Part shown: in pieces, positions 8,944-17,305 of the stretch
Numbering within the stretch: the stretch's first letter is position 1
How the letters are laid out: each line of letters starts with the position of its first letter
Assembly: GCF_001613205.1 (NCBI RefSeq)
Contig: NZ_BDBX01000001.1
Span: 1 to 64,000 of the forward strand
Source of the DNA: Nocardia sienata NBRC 100364
Lineage (GTDB): Bacteria > Actinomycetota > Actinomycetes > Mycobacteriales > Mycobacteriaceae
DNA: 64,000 nucleotides
Reading direction: 5' to 3'
Position numbers and translations under genes: made by a program
The notes under the pieces: model-generated
What the model was told of the DNA's origin: nothing
Databases searched by the model: none
The model's input: the letters and a program-made list of their open reading frames with translations, nothing else

Positions 8944-10650
8944 ATGCACGGGAGCTGGGGGTCGGGCGCACTGATCCACGAAGTATTCGCACATCAGGTC
9001 GCGCAGTACCCCGAAGCGATCGCCGTGGAGTACGGCGATACCCGCCTCGACTATGCGGAGACCGCCGCGCGCGCTGATCCCGTCGCGGCGGTGCTACGCG
9101 GGATGGGCGTCGGGCCCGGCACGCCTGTCGGGGTGTTTCTGCCGCGCAGCGCCGAACTCGTCATCGCGCAACTCGGCGTACTGCAAGCAGGCGGTGCCTA
9201 CGTGCCGTTGGATCCGGGACAGCCCGACCGATGGATCGCCGATCAGCTCCGGATCGCTGAGGTGCATATTGTCATTGCTTCCGCCGCCGATCTGCCTCGA
9301 ATCCCGGACTCGGTCGACACTCTGGTATTCGATGAGCTGCGGACCCCACTTCTCGATGAACCGGCCGGGATCGAGACGAGTCCGGACGATCTCGCGTACA
9401 TCATGTTCACCTCGGGGTCGACCGGGCGCCCCAAGGCGGTGGCGGTTCCGCACCGAGGGGTGGTCAATCTGCTCACCGACCAGAAGTATGTAGCGATGGG
9501 ACCCGGTCAGTGCCAGCTCTTCTATTCGGCGCCGACCTTCGATATGGCGACCTTCGCCATCTGGGGTCCGCTGCTCAACGGCGGCCGCCTGGCGATCGCC
9601 CCGCCCGACTCGTCGTCTCCCGGGGAACTCGCTCGGCTGATCCGGGCCCACGCGGTGACAACCGTCTATATTCCGACCACCATCTGCCAAGTGCTCCTGG
9701 AGGAGCATCCCGAAGCGCTGCGTCCACTGCGACAACTGGTGACCGGAGGTGAGACGGTCTTCCCCGCAACCCTGGACCTCGCGCGCAGGGAGCTGCCGGA
9801 CACCACGACGATCGTCATCTACGGCCCGACCGAGGCGACCGTCATCGCGACCAGCTACACGCAATCGCCGGACACCCCGATTCCCGCCGTGCCGGTGATC
9901 GGTACGGCGATCGAGAATGTCGAAACCTACATCCTGGACGAGTACCTGGACCCGGTGCCGGACGGGGAATCGGGTGAATTGTGTTTGGCCGGGCCGGGAC
10001 TCGCATGGGGTTACCTCGGGGCCCCCGAGGTCACAGCGACGCGGTTCGCACCCGACCCGCACGGTGCGCGGGGTACTCGCATGTACCGGACCGGTGATCG
10101 TGTGCGCCGTACCGAACACGGCGGGATGGAATTCATCGGACGGATGGACAACCAGATCAAGCTGCGGGGACGTCGGATCGAGCCGGCCGAAGTAGAACAG
10201 GCGCTACTGATGCACCCGGATATCGTGACAGCGTATGTGACAAAAGAACACAATACGCTGCGTGGAAGCTATCTGGCCGCGTACGTCACCGCCCGAGCGG
10301 GCGTGGCCATCAGCCGATCCGAGCTCGAGCGATATATGGAAACCACTGTTGCCGACCATCTGCGCCCCGATATCTATGTCGTCCGGGAATCGGCGCCGCT
10401 GACTCCACACGGCAAAATGGATCGCCGTCGGCTGCTCGACGGAGCGGAGCCACAGAACTCGCGGCCTGCCGATACCCGACGTACGACCGTGGTAGTCAAT
10501 GAGGACGAGCAATACGGAATGTGGCCGGACGGCCGCCCTGTTCCGTCAGGGTGGCGAACGGTGTTCGGGCCGGGAACACTCGACGAGTGCAGTTCTTACC
10601 TGCGCCGCACCTGGACTGATATCCGGCCGGCGCATCTGGGGCGCCGATAA
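8944..10650 (+). CDS. Adenylation domain fused to C-terminal MbtH-like domain (copy 1)
   Basis: 568 residues. An NRPS adenylation domain covers about 1-500, with YIMFTSGSTGRPK (A3), IYGPTEAT (A5), MYRTGDRV (A7), GRMDNQIKLRGRRIEP (A8) and PHGKMDRR (A10). No carrier domain follows. Instead residues 514-568 form an MbtH-like domain: NEDEQYGMWP, PVPSGW, then TWTDIRP. MbtH proteins bind and activate adenylation domains and are normally separate proteins of about 70 residues, so this is a self-contained activating enzyme that must load a carrier in trans. The usual Ser of the NxExQxSxWP motif is Gly here. By eye the specificity residues read D-M-F-I-V-G-I-V-I, not a code I recognise. It converges with its paralogue at 10666-12396. 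The A and MbtH calls are firm; substrate unknown. Confidence 0.93.
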   Translation: MHGSWGSGALIHEVFAHQVAQYPEAIAVEYGDTRLDYAETAARADPVAAVLRGMGVGPGTPVGVFLPRSAELVIAQLGVLQAGGAYVPLDPGQPDRWIADQLRIAEVHIVIASAADLPRIPDSVDTLVFDELRTPLLDEPAGIETSPDDLAYIMFTSGSTGRPKAVAVPHRGVVNLLTDQKYVAMGPGQCQLFYSAPTFDMATFAIWGPLLNGGRLAIAPPDSSSPGELARLIRAHAVTTVYIPTTICQVLLEEHPEALRPLRQLVTGGETVFPATLDLARRELPDTTTIVIYGPTEATVIATSYTQSPDTPIPAVPVIGTAIENVETYILDEYLDPVPDGESGELCLAGPGLAWGYLGAPEVTATRFAPDPHGARGTRMYRTGDRVRRTEHGGMEFIGRMDNQIKLRGRRIEPAEVEQALLMHPDIVTAYVTKEHNTLRGSYLAAYVTARAGVAISRSELERYMETTVADHLRPDIYVVRESAPLTPHGKMDRRRLLDGAEPQNSRPADTRRTTVVVNEDEQYGMWPDGRPVPSGWRTVFGPGTLDECSSYLRRTWTDIRPAHLGRR

Positions 10651-10658
10651 CCGCTCGG

Positions 10659-10675
10659 CCGGAAGCTAATTCCGG
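10659..10675. terminator. Short bidirectional hairpin between convergent A-MbtH genes
   Basis: CCGGAA, a 5-base loop and TTCCGG form a hairpin lying between the two convergent adenylation-MbtH genes; it contains the TAG stop of the minus-strand gene. There is no run of T, so terminator function is likely but not certain. Confidence 0.45.
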
Positions 10676-12396
10676 ACGGCACGCTGGCTCAGCGGTCGGA
10701 TGTCCACCCAGGCGCGCCGCACATAATCCTTGCATTCCGCCTTCGAACCGACACCACCGCGCGACGACCAGCCAGAGGGTACCGGTTGCGCCGCAGGCCA
10801 GATCGCGTGCTGTTCCTCGGCATTGACGACGACGACATAGCGCCGGTCGTCGGCCGCCGTGTGGCGGGAGACCACACCGTCGCCATCCAGGAGTCGGCGG
10901 CGGTCGATCTTTCCGTGCCGGGTCACCGGAAGTTCGGCGCGAACGATGTACACATCGGGTCGAAGGTGGTCGGGCACCGCCTCGGCCATATGACGTCGAA
11001 GTGTGGTCTGGTCGGCGGTGCCGCCGGCCCGGCAGGCCACGTATGCGGCGAGATAGCGACCGCGAACCGAGTTCTGCTCGGCGGCGACATACGCCGACAC
11101 CACTTCGGGATGGGCGAGCAGCGCCTGCTCGACCTGCGCCGGCTCGATCCGGTGCCCCCGAATCTTCACCTGATCATCGATCCGCCCGATGAACTCGAGG
11201 GTGTCCGCGTCGTATTGCCGAACCCGATCACCCGTGCGGTACATCCGGGCACCGGGGCGGGCTGCGAACGGGTCCGGAAGAAATCGCTCCGCCGTCAGAT
11301 CCGCGGCACCGAGGTAACCCATCGCGAGGCCGTCGCCGGACACATACAGTTCACCGGAGGATCCGGACGGCGTCCGGTCCAGATTCTCATCCAAGATGTA
11401 GGTGGTGAGTCCGGCGAGCGGTGTCCCGATCAAGGTCGCCGTGGGTACCGGCCGCGACCTTTCCACGGTGTAGGTCGTGGTCAGCACGGTGGCTTCGGTG
11501 GGTCCGTAGACGACGACCAGCCGGGTGCCGGGCAAGGTGGCCCGTGCGGATTCCAAGGCGGCCGGAGAAACCACCTCGCCGCCGCTGATCACCTGGCGTA
11601 AAGGGCGTAGCGCGTCGATGTTCTCCTCGACGACGATATGGAACAGCGCGGGTGTGATCACGGCGATGGTCACCCGGTGCTCGTCGATCAGTCGCGCCAG
11701 CGCACCGACCGACACCGGGCCCGGTGGCGCGACCGCGACCCGGCCGCCGTGCAGAAGGGCACCCCAGATCTCCAGAGTGGACGCGTCGAAGGTCGGCGAG
11801 GACTGGAACAGGAAGCACTGCTCGGAGTCCAGCACGGCATAGGACTGATCGGTCACCAGGCCGATCACAGCTCGGTGCGGCACCGCGACCGCTTTCGGCC
11901 GCCCAGTGGAACCCGAGGTGAACAGGACATGCGCCAGATTGTCCGGACCGACATGCACACCAGGTTCGGGAGGTGGATCGGATTCGTGCAGCAGGTCTTC
12001 GAGGATGAGGCAGTTCACGCCGCTGGGCAGCCCGGCCCGATCGGCTCGGCTACTGAGGACGACCCCGATCGACGCGGTGGCGATCTGCTCGGTGATCCAG
12101 GTGGGCGGCTGCACCGGATCCAGCGGCACATACGCACCGCCGGCGCGCAGGACACCCAGGATCGCGATCACGAACTCCGCGCTGCGGGACAGATGGACGC
12201 CGACGAGAACCTCGGGACCCACACCTTCGCGGAGCAGCCCCGTGGCAACCCGGCCCGCGAGGGTGTCGAGCTCGATATAGCTGATCCGTTTCTGACCGAC
12301 CTCGACCGCGGTGGCCTCCGGTCGCAGTGCGACCTGGTGGGCGAACTCGTGGTACAAGGTGGTTTCTATCGAACGTGGGTTCGGCATTCTGATCAC
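10666..12396 (-). CDS. Adenylation domain fused to C-terminal MbtH-like domain (copy 2)
   Basis: 576 residues with the same architecture as the convergent gene at 8944. The adenylation domain has LFTSGSTGRPK, VYGPTEATV, MYRTGDRV, GRIDDQVKIRGHRIEP and RHGKIDRR. Residues 521-576 are an MbtH-like domain with NAEEQHAIWP, PVPSGW and AWVDIRP. There is no carrier domain. By eye the pocket reads D-A-L-T-I-G-V-V-L, different from copy 1, so the two enzymes probably activate different amino acids. The GTG at 12396 overlaps the TGA of the SnoaL-like gene (GTGA); an ATG at 12387 is an alternative start. Translation is coupled to the upstream gene. The likely acceptors are the free carrier protein (207-458) or carriers outside the window. 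Confidence 0.93.
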   Translation of the reverse strand: MIRMPNPRSIETTLYHEFAHQVALRPEATAVEVGQKRISYIELDTLAGRVATGLLREGVGPEVLVGVHLSRSAEFVIAILGVLRAGGAYVPLDPVQPPTWITEQIATASIGVVLSSRADRAGLPSGVNCLILEDLLHESDPPPEPGVHVGPDNLAHVLFTSGSTGRPKAVAVPHRAVIGLVTDQSYAVLDSEQCFLFQSSPTFDASTLEIWGALLHGGRVAVAPPGPVSVGALARLIDEHRVTIAVITPALFHIVVEENIDALRPLRQVISGGEVVSPAALESARATLPGTRLVVVYGPTEATVLTTTYTVERSRPVPTATLIGTPLAGLTTYILDENLDRTPSGSSGELYVSGDGLAMGYLGAADLTAERFLPDPFAARPGARMYRTGDRVRQYDADTLEFIGRIDDQVKIRGHRIEPAQVEQALLAHPEVVSAYVAAEQNSVRGRYLAAYVACRAGGTADQTTLRRHMAEAVPDHLRPDVYIVRAELPVTRHGKIDRRRLLDGDGVVSRHTAADDRRYVVVVNAEEQHAIWPAAQPVPSGWSSRGGVGSKAECKDYVRRAWVDIRPLSQRAVRN

Positions 12397-12761
12397 ACCA
12401 TCGGCTGGTAGAAGTAGGTGTTCCGGCGGGTGAAGTTGCCGTCCGGGGCAACATCGAAGAAGTCGGCGAATCGCAGCGAAACACGCTCACCGGTGCGGAG
12501 CGTTCCGGTGAATTCACCCTGCACGGCAATGGCATCCGCGCCCTCCACCAGGGACCGTACCGTGTGCTTGCCGCACCTGATCCTGCGCTGGTCGCGGTAA
12601 AAGGCTTCCAAAGCGGCACGGCCGACGAACGGATCGTAACCAGGACGGGAGTATTCGACGTCCGGTGCGAACAATTCGACGATTCCGGCGATGTCACCGG
12701 CGTCTACGAGTCGGTAGTAGTCGAGAACCCGGTTCGCGGTCGGTGAGTGTTGATCATTCAT
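12393..12761 (-). CDS. SnoaL-like / NTF2-fold protein
   Basis: 122 residues from the ATG at 12761, which has an AGGTG site 6 bases upstream; a GTG at 12770 in the same frame has none. The protein starts with a helix (RVLDYYRLVDAGDIAGIVELF), then APDVEYSRPG and FVGRAALEAFY, and ends in strands that include RFADFFDV. This is the pattern of the NTF2/SnoaL fold shared by ketosteroid isomerases and polyketide cyclases. In biosynthetic clusters such proteins often catalyse isomerisation, cyclisation or hydroxylation, but catalytic residues cannot be assigned here. It is the first gene of a two-gene unit with the second adenylation-MbtH protein. Confidence 0.8.
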   Translation of the reverse strand: MNDQHSPTANRVLDYYRLVDAGDIAGIVELFAPDVEYSRPGYDPFVGRAALEAFYRDQRRIRCGKHTVRSLVEGADAIAVQGEFTGTLRTGERVSLRFADFFDVAPDGNFTRRNTYFYQPMV

Positions 12762-13124
12762 TTGTCGCACCTACGGGACAGCGGATCATGCCGCGCCCAC
12801 CGTACCGTACTGTGTCGCCTTCCCGATGTAGGGAACATGAGCTCGAGTTGGTGTCCTATTCGGTTGACGCAGAAGAAGATTCGTCCGGCAGCCGGTGCGG
12901 ACGCCCGGGCCGATGGCCGAAAGAGGCGTGGCCGGAAGGAGATTAGCGACTTCAGGTGTATCCGTTCGAGAGTCCGACCTATGATGTCGACGGATTGCAG
13001 GAGAGCGTCGGCCGTGAAGAAGCTGTACCAGTAGGAGATTCGGCCGCTGCCGGGTTATCGGCGCAGCCCCCCCCGCGGCCGCTGCGACCCGGTGATTCCG
13101 GGCCGCGGCGGTGCGGGCAAGTAG
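12762..13124. other. Intergenic stretch without a supported gene
   Basis: About 360 bases between the P450 stop and the SnoaL-like gene. Short ORFs exist on the plus strand (for example 12837-13034, an Arg/Lys-rich 65 residues) but their composition and lack of a family match do not support them. The stretch must contain the promoter for the minus-strand SnoaL/A-MbtH unit, and it contains a hairpin just past the P450 gene. Confidence 0.5.
13073..13108 (-). terminator. GC-rich hairpin downstream of the P450 gene
   Basis: CCGCGGCC (13073-13080) and its complement GGCCGCGG (13101-13108) flank a 20-base loop, 17 bases past the P450 stop on the minus strand. There is no T tract, so it is only a candidate. 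Confidence 0.3.
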
Positions 13125-14363
13125 CTACGGTCCGGGAAGGGAATCCACACTGAATGGTGGGGACTTGGGGAAGACAACTGGCAGGGCGGTCAGTGCCCGG
13201 TGGAACGGACCTGGCCGCCAGATCAATTCCTCGGCCGGAACAGCCAGCCGCATCTCGGGTAGCGCATCGAGCAACTGGTCGATGGCGTCTGCGGCGATCA
13301 ATGAGGCCAACCGCGTCGCAGGGCACGCGTGCGGCCCGATGCTCCACGCCAGATGCGACCGATTGCCGAGGAACGCGCCGGAGATCGCAGGGTCGTTATT
13401 GCAGGCGGACAAGCTGATGAGGACCGGCTGGTGGGCGGGCAGCCAGGTGTTACCGATCAGGATCGGCTGACGCGGGTAGGTGGTGGCGTAGTTGGCTACA
13501 GGTGGATCGGTGAACAAGACCTCATCGAGCGCATCGTGCGTTGACAGGCTGCCACCGAGCACATCGCCTGCGAACCGGTCATCGGTAAGAATCAACAGCA
13601 GCGTATTCGAAATCAGGTTCTGCTGCGGCTCCAATGCCGCACCGTAGAGGCTGATGATGTTCGCCAGGAGTTCTTCTTCATCGAGCTCGGCGGGGTGCTG
13701 CACCATTCGTGTGGCAATGTCGTCGCCGGGCTCGGTTCGTTTGCACTCGATCAGCTCCAATAGCGCTTCGCTGAGCATCGACATCCCCAGAGCGGCATTG
13801 TCGTCGACGGAGTTGTACAGGTGCGTCATACCGTTCGCGACTCGGAGGCCCAGTTCCGGTGGGCAACCCAGCATATCGTTGAGGCCCGCGAAGACCAGCG
13901 GGAACGCATACTGGCTCAGCAAGTCGGCCTCGCCTGCCTCGCAGAAGGTATTGATCAGGGGGATGGCTATGCGCTCCACCGCGGCGTGCCGACCGTACAA
14001 ATCCACTCCATCGAGCGCCGCGACGTTGACTTGCCGATACCTGGCGTGCGCTTCGCCCGAGTTGCGCAGCGGCCCCGGATACCACTTCATCATCGCTTTG
14101 ATTGGACAGCTGTCGGGAATCTTCTCCTGCCAGACGCGGGGATCGGCCGGGAAGTGTTCGGGGTCATTGAGGATCCGTACTGCCTCATGGTAGCCGATCA
14201 CCAAGGTGGCGTACGTCCCCGGTGCGAGTTCCACCGGCACAAAAGAACCGAAACGGCGGCGCATCTCGCGATAGGTGCTATGGGGATCCGCAGCGTACTC
14301 GGATGTGTACAACGCGATGGGTGAGCCGTCGACGGCGGCCGGCGGACCAGTGAGAGTGGTCAA
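13125..14363 (-). CDS. Atypical cytochrome P450 lacking the ExxR motif
   Basis: About 412 residues if translation starts at the TTG at 14363, which sits 7 bases after CAGGAG; the frame is open further upstream to 14549 but that part looks non-coding. The heme-binding segment is HLAWSIGPHACPATRLAS with Cys347, so the P450 fold is clear. Two hallmarks are changed. The K-helix reads ALDEVLFTDPP, with Phe where the Arg of ExxR should be. The I-helix reads LYGAALEPQQNLISNT, without the usual AGxxT. Loss of ExxR is known in the CYP157 family of streptomycetes, so an odd but real enzyme or a carrier-bound role is possible. It lies beside the NRPS genes and may modify their product, though no overlap ties it to them. 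Confidence 0.85.
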   Translation of the reverse strand: MTTLTGPPAAVDGSPIALYTSEYAADPHSTYREMRRRFGSFVPVELAPGTYATLVIGYHEAVRILNDPEHFPADPRVWQEKIPDSCPIKAMMKWYPGPLRNSGEAHARYRQVNVAALDGVDLYGRHAAVERIAIPLINTFCEAGEADLLSQYAFPLVFAGLNDMLGCPPELGLRVANGMTHLYNSVDDNAALGMSMLSEALLELIECKRTEPGDDIATRMVQHPAELDEEELLANIISLYGAALEPQQNLISNTLLLILTDDRFAGDVLGGSLSTHDALDEVLFTDPPVANYATTYPRQPILIGNTWLPAHQPVLISLSACNNDPAISGAFLGNRSHLAWSIGPHACPATRLASLIAADAIDQLLDALPEMRLAVPAEELIWRPGPFHRALTALPVVFPKSPPFSVDSLPGP

Positions 14364-14652
14364 ATACGTAACTCCTGACGCGCTTGAAACAGGAACTCGA
14401 CAACATTGTTCACCACTTCGAGCATCCCTGCCCACCCCAGGACCGTCCGAGTGCATCTCCGGCGACGCCGACAGCGCCCCCCTTTTTTCCGGGCGTCGGC
14501 AGCATGCTGATGGGCCCGCACCACACTCGAATCGCCCGAAACGATCCAATCGACCTCACCGATCGAGTCGTCGCTGACGATCACTTCTTCGAGTCCGGAC
14601 CGACCGCTGTTCTATACAGAGAATCGCGCTGGGATGCGCAATGCTGTTCGGC

Positions 14653-15903
14653 TCAGTTGGTTGGTGCGGTCCTGTCGGGGCCCGGGACCCGGGGGCGGAT
14701 CCGCTGCCGTAGCCGCTGGATGCCGGGTGCGGTGGAGCCCGGGAGTATTTCGGTGCCGCCCCGGGACGGTTCGGTGGAACTGTTGTCGCGCACCGCTGCA
14801 AGGAGATCGCAGTAGATCCGCGGGTCCAGCCGGTAGGGGTCGGAGGACAGGCGATAGCCGAGAATCCGGCGCAGGCGCGCGAGTTCGGCGCGTACGGTCA
14901 CCGTCTTGCTGTTGTCGCCGTACAGCCCCTCGGCGAGGTCCGCCGCGGTCGAACCCGCCGGGTGTGCCAGCAGCAACACCAGCAACTCGCTGTGCCGCGG
15001 ACTGAGTTCGTGTACCGCACCGTCCATCCACAGCGCGACCCGGTTGCGGCCCAGCGCGACCACCCGCGGCATCTGCTCGGTGGCGTCCTCGGACAGTGCG
15101 TGGACCGCGTACGGTCCGTCCGGCGCGAGCTGTTCCACCGCGACGCGGCGACCGCCGGGCAGCACCGTCTCACCGTCCCGGACCGGTCCGGGCCACACCG
15201 ACGGCAGCCAGCCCGGGGGAGCGGCGTAGAGGACATGGCCGTCCGGCGATATCAGTGCCCCGAGATCACCTGACCGTTGTAGTACTCGATCGAGATAGCG
15301 GGTCCGCAGTTCGGCATCGCGGCGTCCGGCCAGCTCACGCAGATGGGCCTCGGCCAGCCGCGCGGCGGCGGTCACCAGCGGCATGGCCAATTTGTTCGTA
15401 CTGCTCGTCCGGCACGTCACATCGACGACACCGATCACCGCGCCGCTGCGCGGATCGCGAATCGGTGCGGCCGTACAGGTGAAATCGGCGGCGACCGAGA
15501 GATAGTGCTCGGGTCCGCGTACCTGGAACGCCCGGCCGAGCGCCAGCGCGGTACCTACTCCGTTGGTGCCCGCCTCGGCTTCGTGCCAGCGCGCACCTGG
15601 TACGAGATTGGCGCGTTCGGCGGTCCGGCGGGCCGTGGGGTCACCGTGGACCCAGAGCAGATGCCCCTCCGCGTCGCCGCCGAACAGGACATGGCCCGGT
15701 TCGGTGGCCACCGCCTGCAGGCTCGCGAACAACACCGGCCACGCCGCGGCCAGCCGCCGGTCGCGCGGCCCGGATCGGAGTTCGTCGGTGCTGAGCCGCA
15801 CTTCGGGTAGATGTCGGTCCGGATGCAGACCGTGATGTCGGGCCCGGTCCCACGAAGCCCGCACGTCCGGGCGCACCGTCCGACTCTTTCCTGTCCCTAC
15901 CAT
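14653..15903 (-). CDS. GAF-domain transcriptional regulator
   Basis: 416 residues from the ATG at 15903. The N-terminal half resembles the sensor part of AcoR/DhaR-type activators: RASWDRARHHGLHPD, then a GAF-like region with GTNGVGTALALGR and HYLSVAADFTCTAAPIRDP. The sigma-54 AAA+ domain of AcoR is absent. The C-terminal part has LSPRHSELLVLLLAHP and TVTVRAELARLRRILG, a winged-helix-like region that probably binds DNA. This compact GAF-regulator type is common in actinobacteria, next to genes for oxidoreductases or hydrolases. It is divergent from the alpha/beta hydrolase at 16104, whose promoter region carries the palindrome at 16011-16029; control of that gene is therefore likely. Ligand unknown. 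Confidence 0.75.
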   Translation of the reverse strand: MVGTGKSRTVRPDVRASWDRARHHGLHPDRHLPEVRLSTDELRSGPRDRRLAAAWPVLFASLQAVATEPGHVLFGGDAEGHLLWVHGDPTARRTAERANLVPGARWHEAEAGTNGVGTALALGRAFQVRGPEHYLSVAADFTCTAAPIRDPRSGAVIGVVDVTCRTSSTNKLAMPLVTAAARLAEAHLRELAGRRDAELRTRYLDRVLQRSGDLGALISPDGHVLYAAPPGWLPSVWPGPVRDGETVLPGGRRVAVEQLAPDGPYAVHALSEDATEQMPRVVALGRNRVALWMDGAVHELSPRHSELLVLLLAHPAGSTAADLAEGLYGDNSKTVTVRAELARLRRILGYRLSSDPYRLDPRIYCDLLAAVRDNSSTEPSRGGTEILPGSTAPGIQRLRQRIRPRVPGPDRTAPTN

Positions 15904-16010
15904 GCGCCTGCCTCGGGATAGTGCGATCCGCGCCCGACGGCGATCGCGTTGCCGGTGCGTCCCATGAGGAATAGCACGGAGCGGGAAGGTGGACAAACGC
16001 CCGGAACGGC

Positions 16011-16029
16011 GTTGCAACGTTGCTGCAAC
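16011..16029. promoter_or_regulatory. Nested palindromes upstream of the alpha/beta hydrolase
   Basis: GTTGCAACGTTGCTGCAAC contains three overlapping dyads: GTTGCAAC (perfect), GCAACGTTGC (perfect) and GTTGC-T-GCAAC. It lies 75 bases before the hydrolase ATG and 108 bases before the divergent GAF-regulator gene. This is a good candidate operator for that regulator. Confidence 0.5.
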
Positions 16030-16103
16030 CGTGCGGCCGGTGCTGGGCCCGGAGGTCGGGGTCCGGTCATCGTAGGAGCCCGCCCCACGAACCGGAGGTA
16101 TCG

Positions 16104-16907
16104 ATGCCGTACCTGGAACTGCCCGACGGAGTGCCGCTGTACTACGAGGACCACGGCTCCGGCCGACCCGTCGTGCTCATCCACGGCTGGACCATGAACT
16201 CCACCTTCTGGGCGCAGAATGTGCCCGCTCTGGCCGAGCAGCACCGGGTGATCACGGTCGATCTTCGCGGGCACGGTTCCTCGGGCAAAACCGAGGACGG
16301 GCATACGCTCGCCCAGTACGCCCGGGACGTGCAGGACCTGATCACACACCTGGGACTGGAGCGGGTCTCGCTGGCCGGATGGTCGATGGGGGTGGCCGTC
16401 GCGCTCGCGTATGTGCAGCAGTTCGGTTGCGCGAACCTGCGTTCGGTCGTGTTCATCGACCAGTCGCCGCGTTTTCTGGACGGTCCGGACTGGGAATTCC
16501 CCTTGCAGGGCGGCTACTCGGACAATGATCTGGCGCTGTTCGTCCAAGCCGTCCGGCATGCCCGCCCGCTGGTGATCAAGCCGTTCATCGCCGCGTGTTT
16601 CGCGCAGACACCGCCCGAGGACGTGATCGACGCGATCTACGCGGAAACGATGAAGATGTCCACGGCTGCCGCCTGTGCCATCTGGTATGACATGGCCTTC
16701 GCCGATCTCCGGGCGGTCCTGCCGGAGGTCACGGTGCCGGCCCTGCTGGTGTACGGTGCCCAGAGCAAGATCTTTCCCGGCCCGCTCGACGAGTGGATCG
16801 CCGCGCAACTGCCCGACGCGACCGTTACGCGCTTCGCGGACAGTGGTCACGCCCCGTTCTCCGAGGAGCCCGAGCGGTTCAACCAGGTGCTCGCCGAATT
16901 CCTGTGA
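16104..16907 (+). CDS. Alpha/beta hydrolase
   Basis: 267 residues from the ATG at 16104, preceded by GGAGG. HGWTMNSTFW forms the oxyanion region, Ser94 lies in the nucleophile elbow GWSMG, and His249 in DSGHAPF is the catalytic histidine. The usual Asp at the end of strand 7 is not in the expected place (GAQSKIF), so another acid such as Asp229 may serve. It is closest in general look to the esterase/non-heme chloroperoxidase/lactonase group; the actual substrate cannot be told. It is divergent from the GAF regulator and stands alone, followed by a gap before the AbrB-like remnant. Confidence 0.85.
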   Translation: MPYLELPDGVPLYYEDHGSGRPVVLIHGWTMNSTFWAQNVPALAEQHRVITVDLRGHGSSGKTEDGHTLAQYARDVQDLITHLGLERVSLAGWSMGVAVALAYVQQFGCANLRSVVFIDQSPRFLDGPDWEFPLQGGYSDNDLALFVQAVRHARPLVIKPFIAACFAQTPPEDVIDAIYAETMKMSTAAACAIWYDMAFADLRAVLPEVTVPALLVYGAQSKIFPGPLDEWIAAQLPDATVTRFADSGHAPFSEEPERFNQVLAEFL

Positions 16908-16995
16908 CCCGATCGCGGGCGCGTCGGCGAACCGCAACCGACCCCGGCTGTACGGTCTGCTCGACCTGGTAGCCCGCTGATGTTCGACATGGTGC

Positions 16996-17305
16996 ATGCG
17001 GCCACCATGTCGAGCATCCGCACCGCAATTCGGCGACACGACCGGACACGGCCGCCGCTGCGTTACCGAATACGGCGGCCACATCTCGATCCCGGGCCGC
17101 CGTCCGCCACGCCGCCGGAATCCGCATCTGCGAGCGGGTCCTGCTCGCCGCCGATCCCGGCCGAGCGCTGCTGGTCGTCTATCCCGCCGACGTCGTCGAC
17201 AAAATCCTCGCCCGCCACGTCGACGAAGGAAGACCGCCGGTCGACGAGGTGTTCGCCAATGGAAGGTTCTCGGACGAAATGAATGCCGAAACACTTCGTC
17301 CGTGA
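16996..17305 (+). pseudogene. AbrB/SpoVT-type DNA-binding protein, frameshifted
   Basis: Two adjoining frames together give an AbrB-like swapped-hairpin protein. Frame A (from about 16996) encodes GHGRRCVTEYGGHISIPG. After about 17090 frame B continues with GIRICERVLLAADPGR, LLVVYPADVVDKIL and a tail ending in LRP. The pattern of a GH.xIP turn, a GI..xxRVLL strand and a LLVVxP strand is that of actinobacterial AbrB-domain proteins. Frame B alone has no start codon before its last third, so the gene as given is broken by a single frameshift near 17085-17100. Frame B ends in a TGA that overlaps the GTG of the phosphatase (GTGA), evidence that it was an intact, coupled partner. Sequencing error in this GC-rich stretch is an alternative to real decay. 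Confidence 0.5.

Noticed and set aside
12837..13034. 65-residue Lys/Arg-rich ORF on the plus strand upstream of the P450 end
   Set aside because: No family match, no strong ribosome binding site, and composition typical of a chance frame in GC-rich DNA.
14364..14549. N-terminal extension of the P450 reading frame
   Set aside because: The extra 62 residues are Arg/Cys/Ser-rich and lack P450 features; the TTG with CAGGAG upstream gives the usual length.
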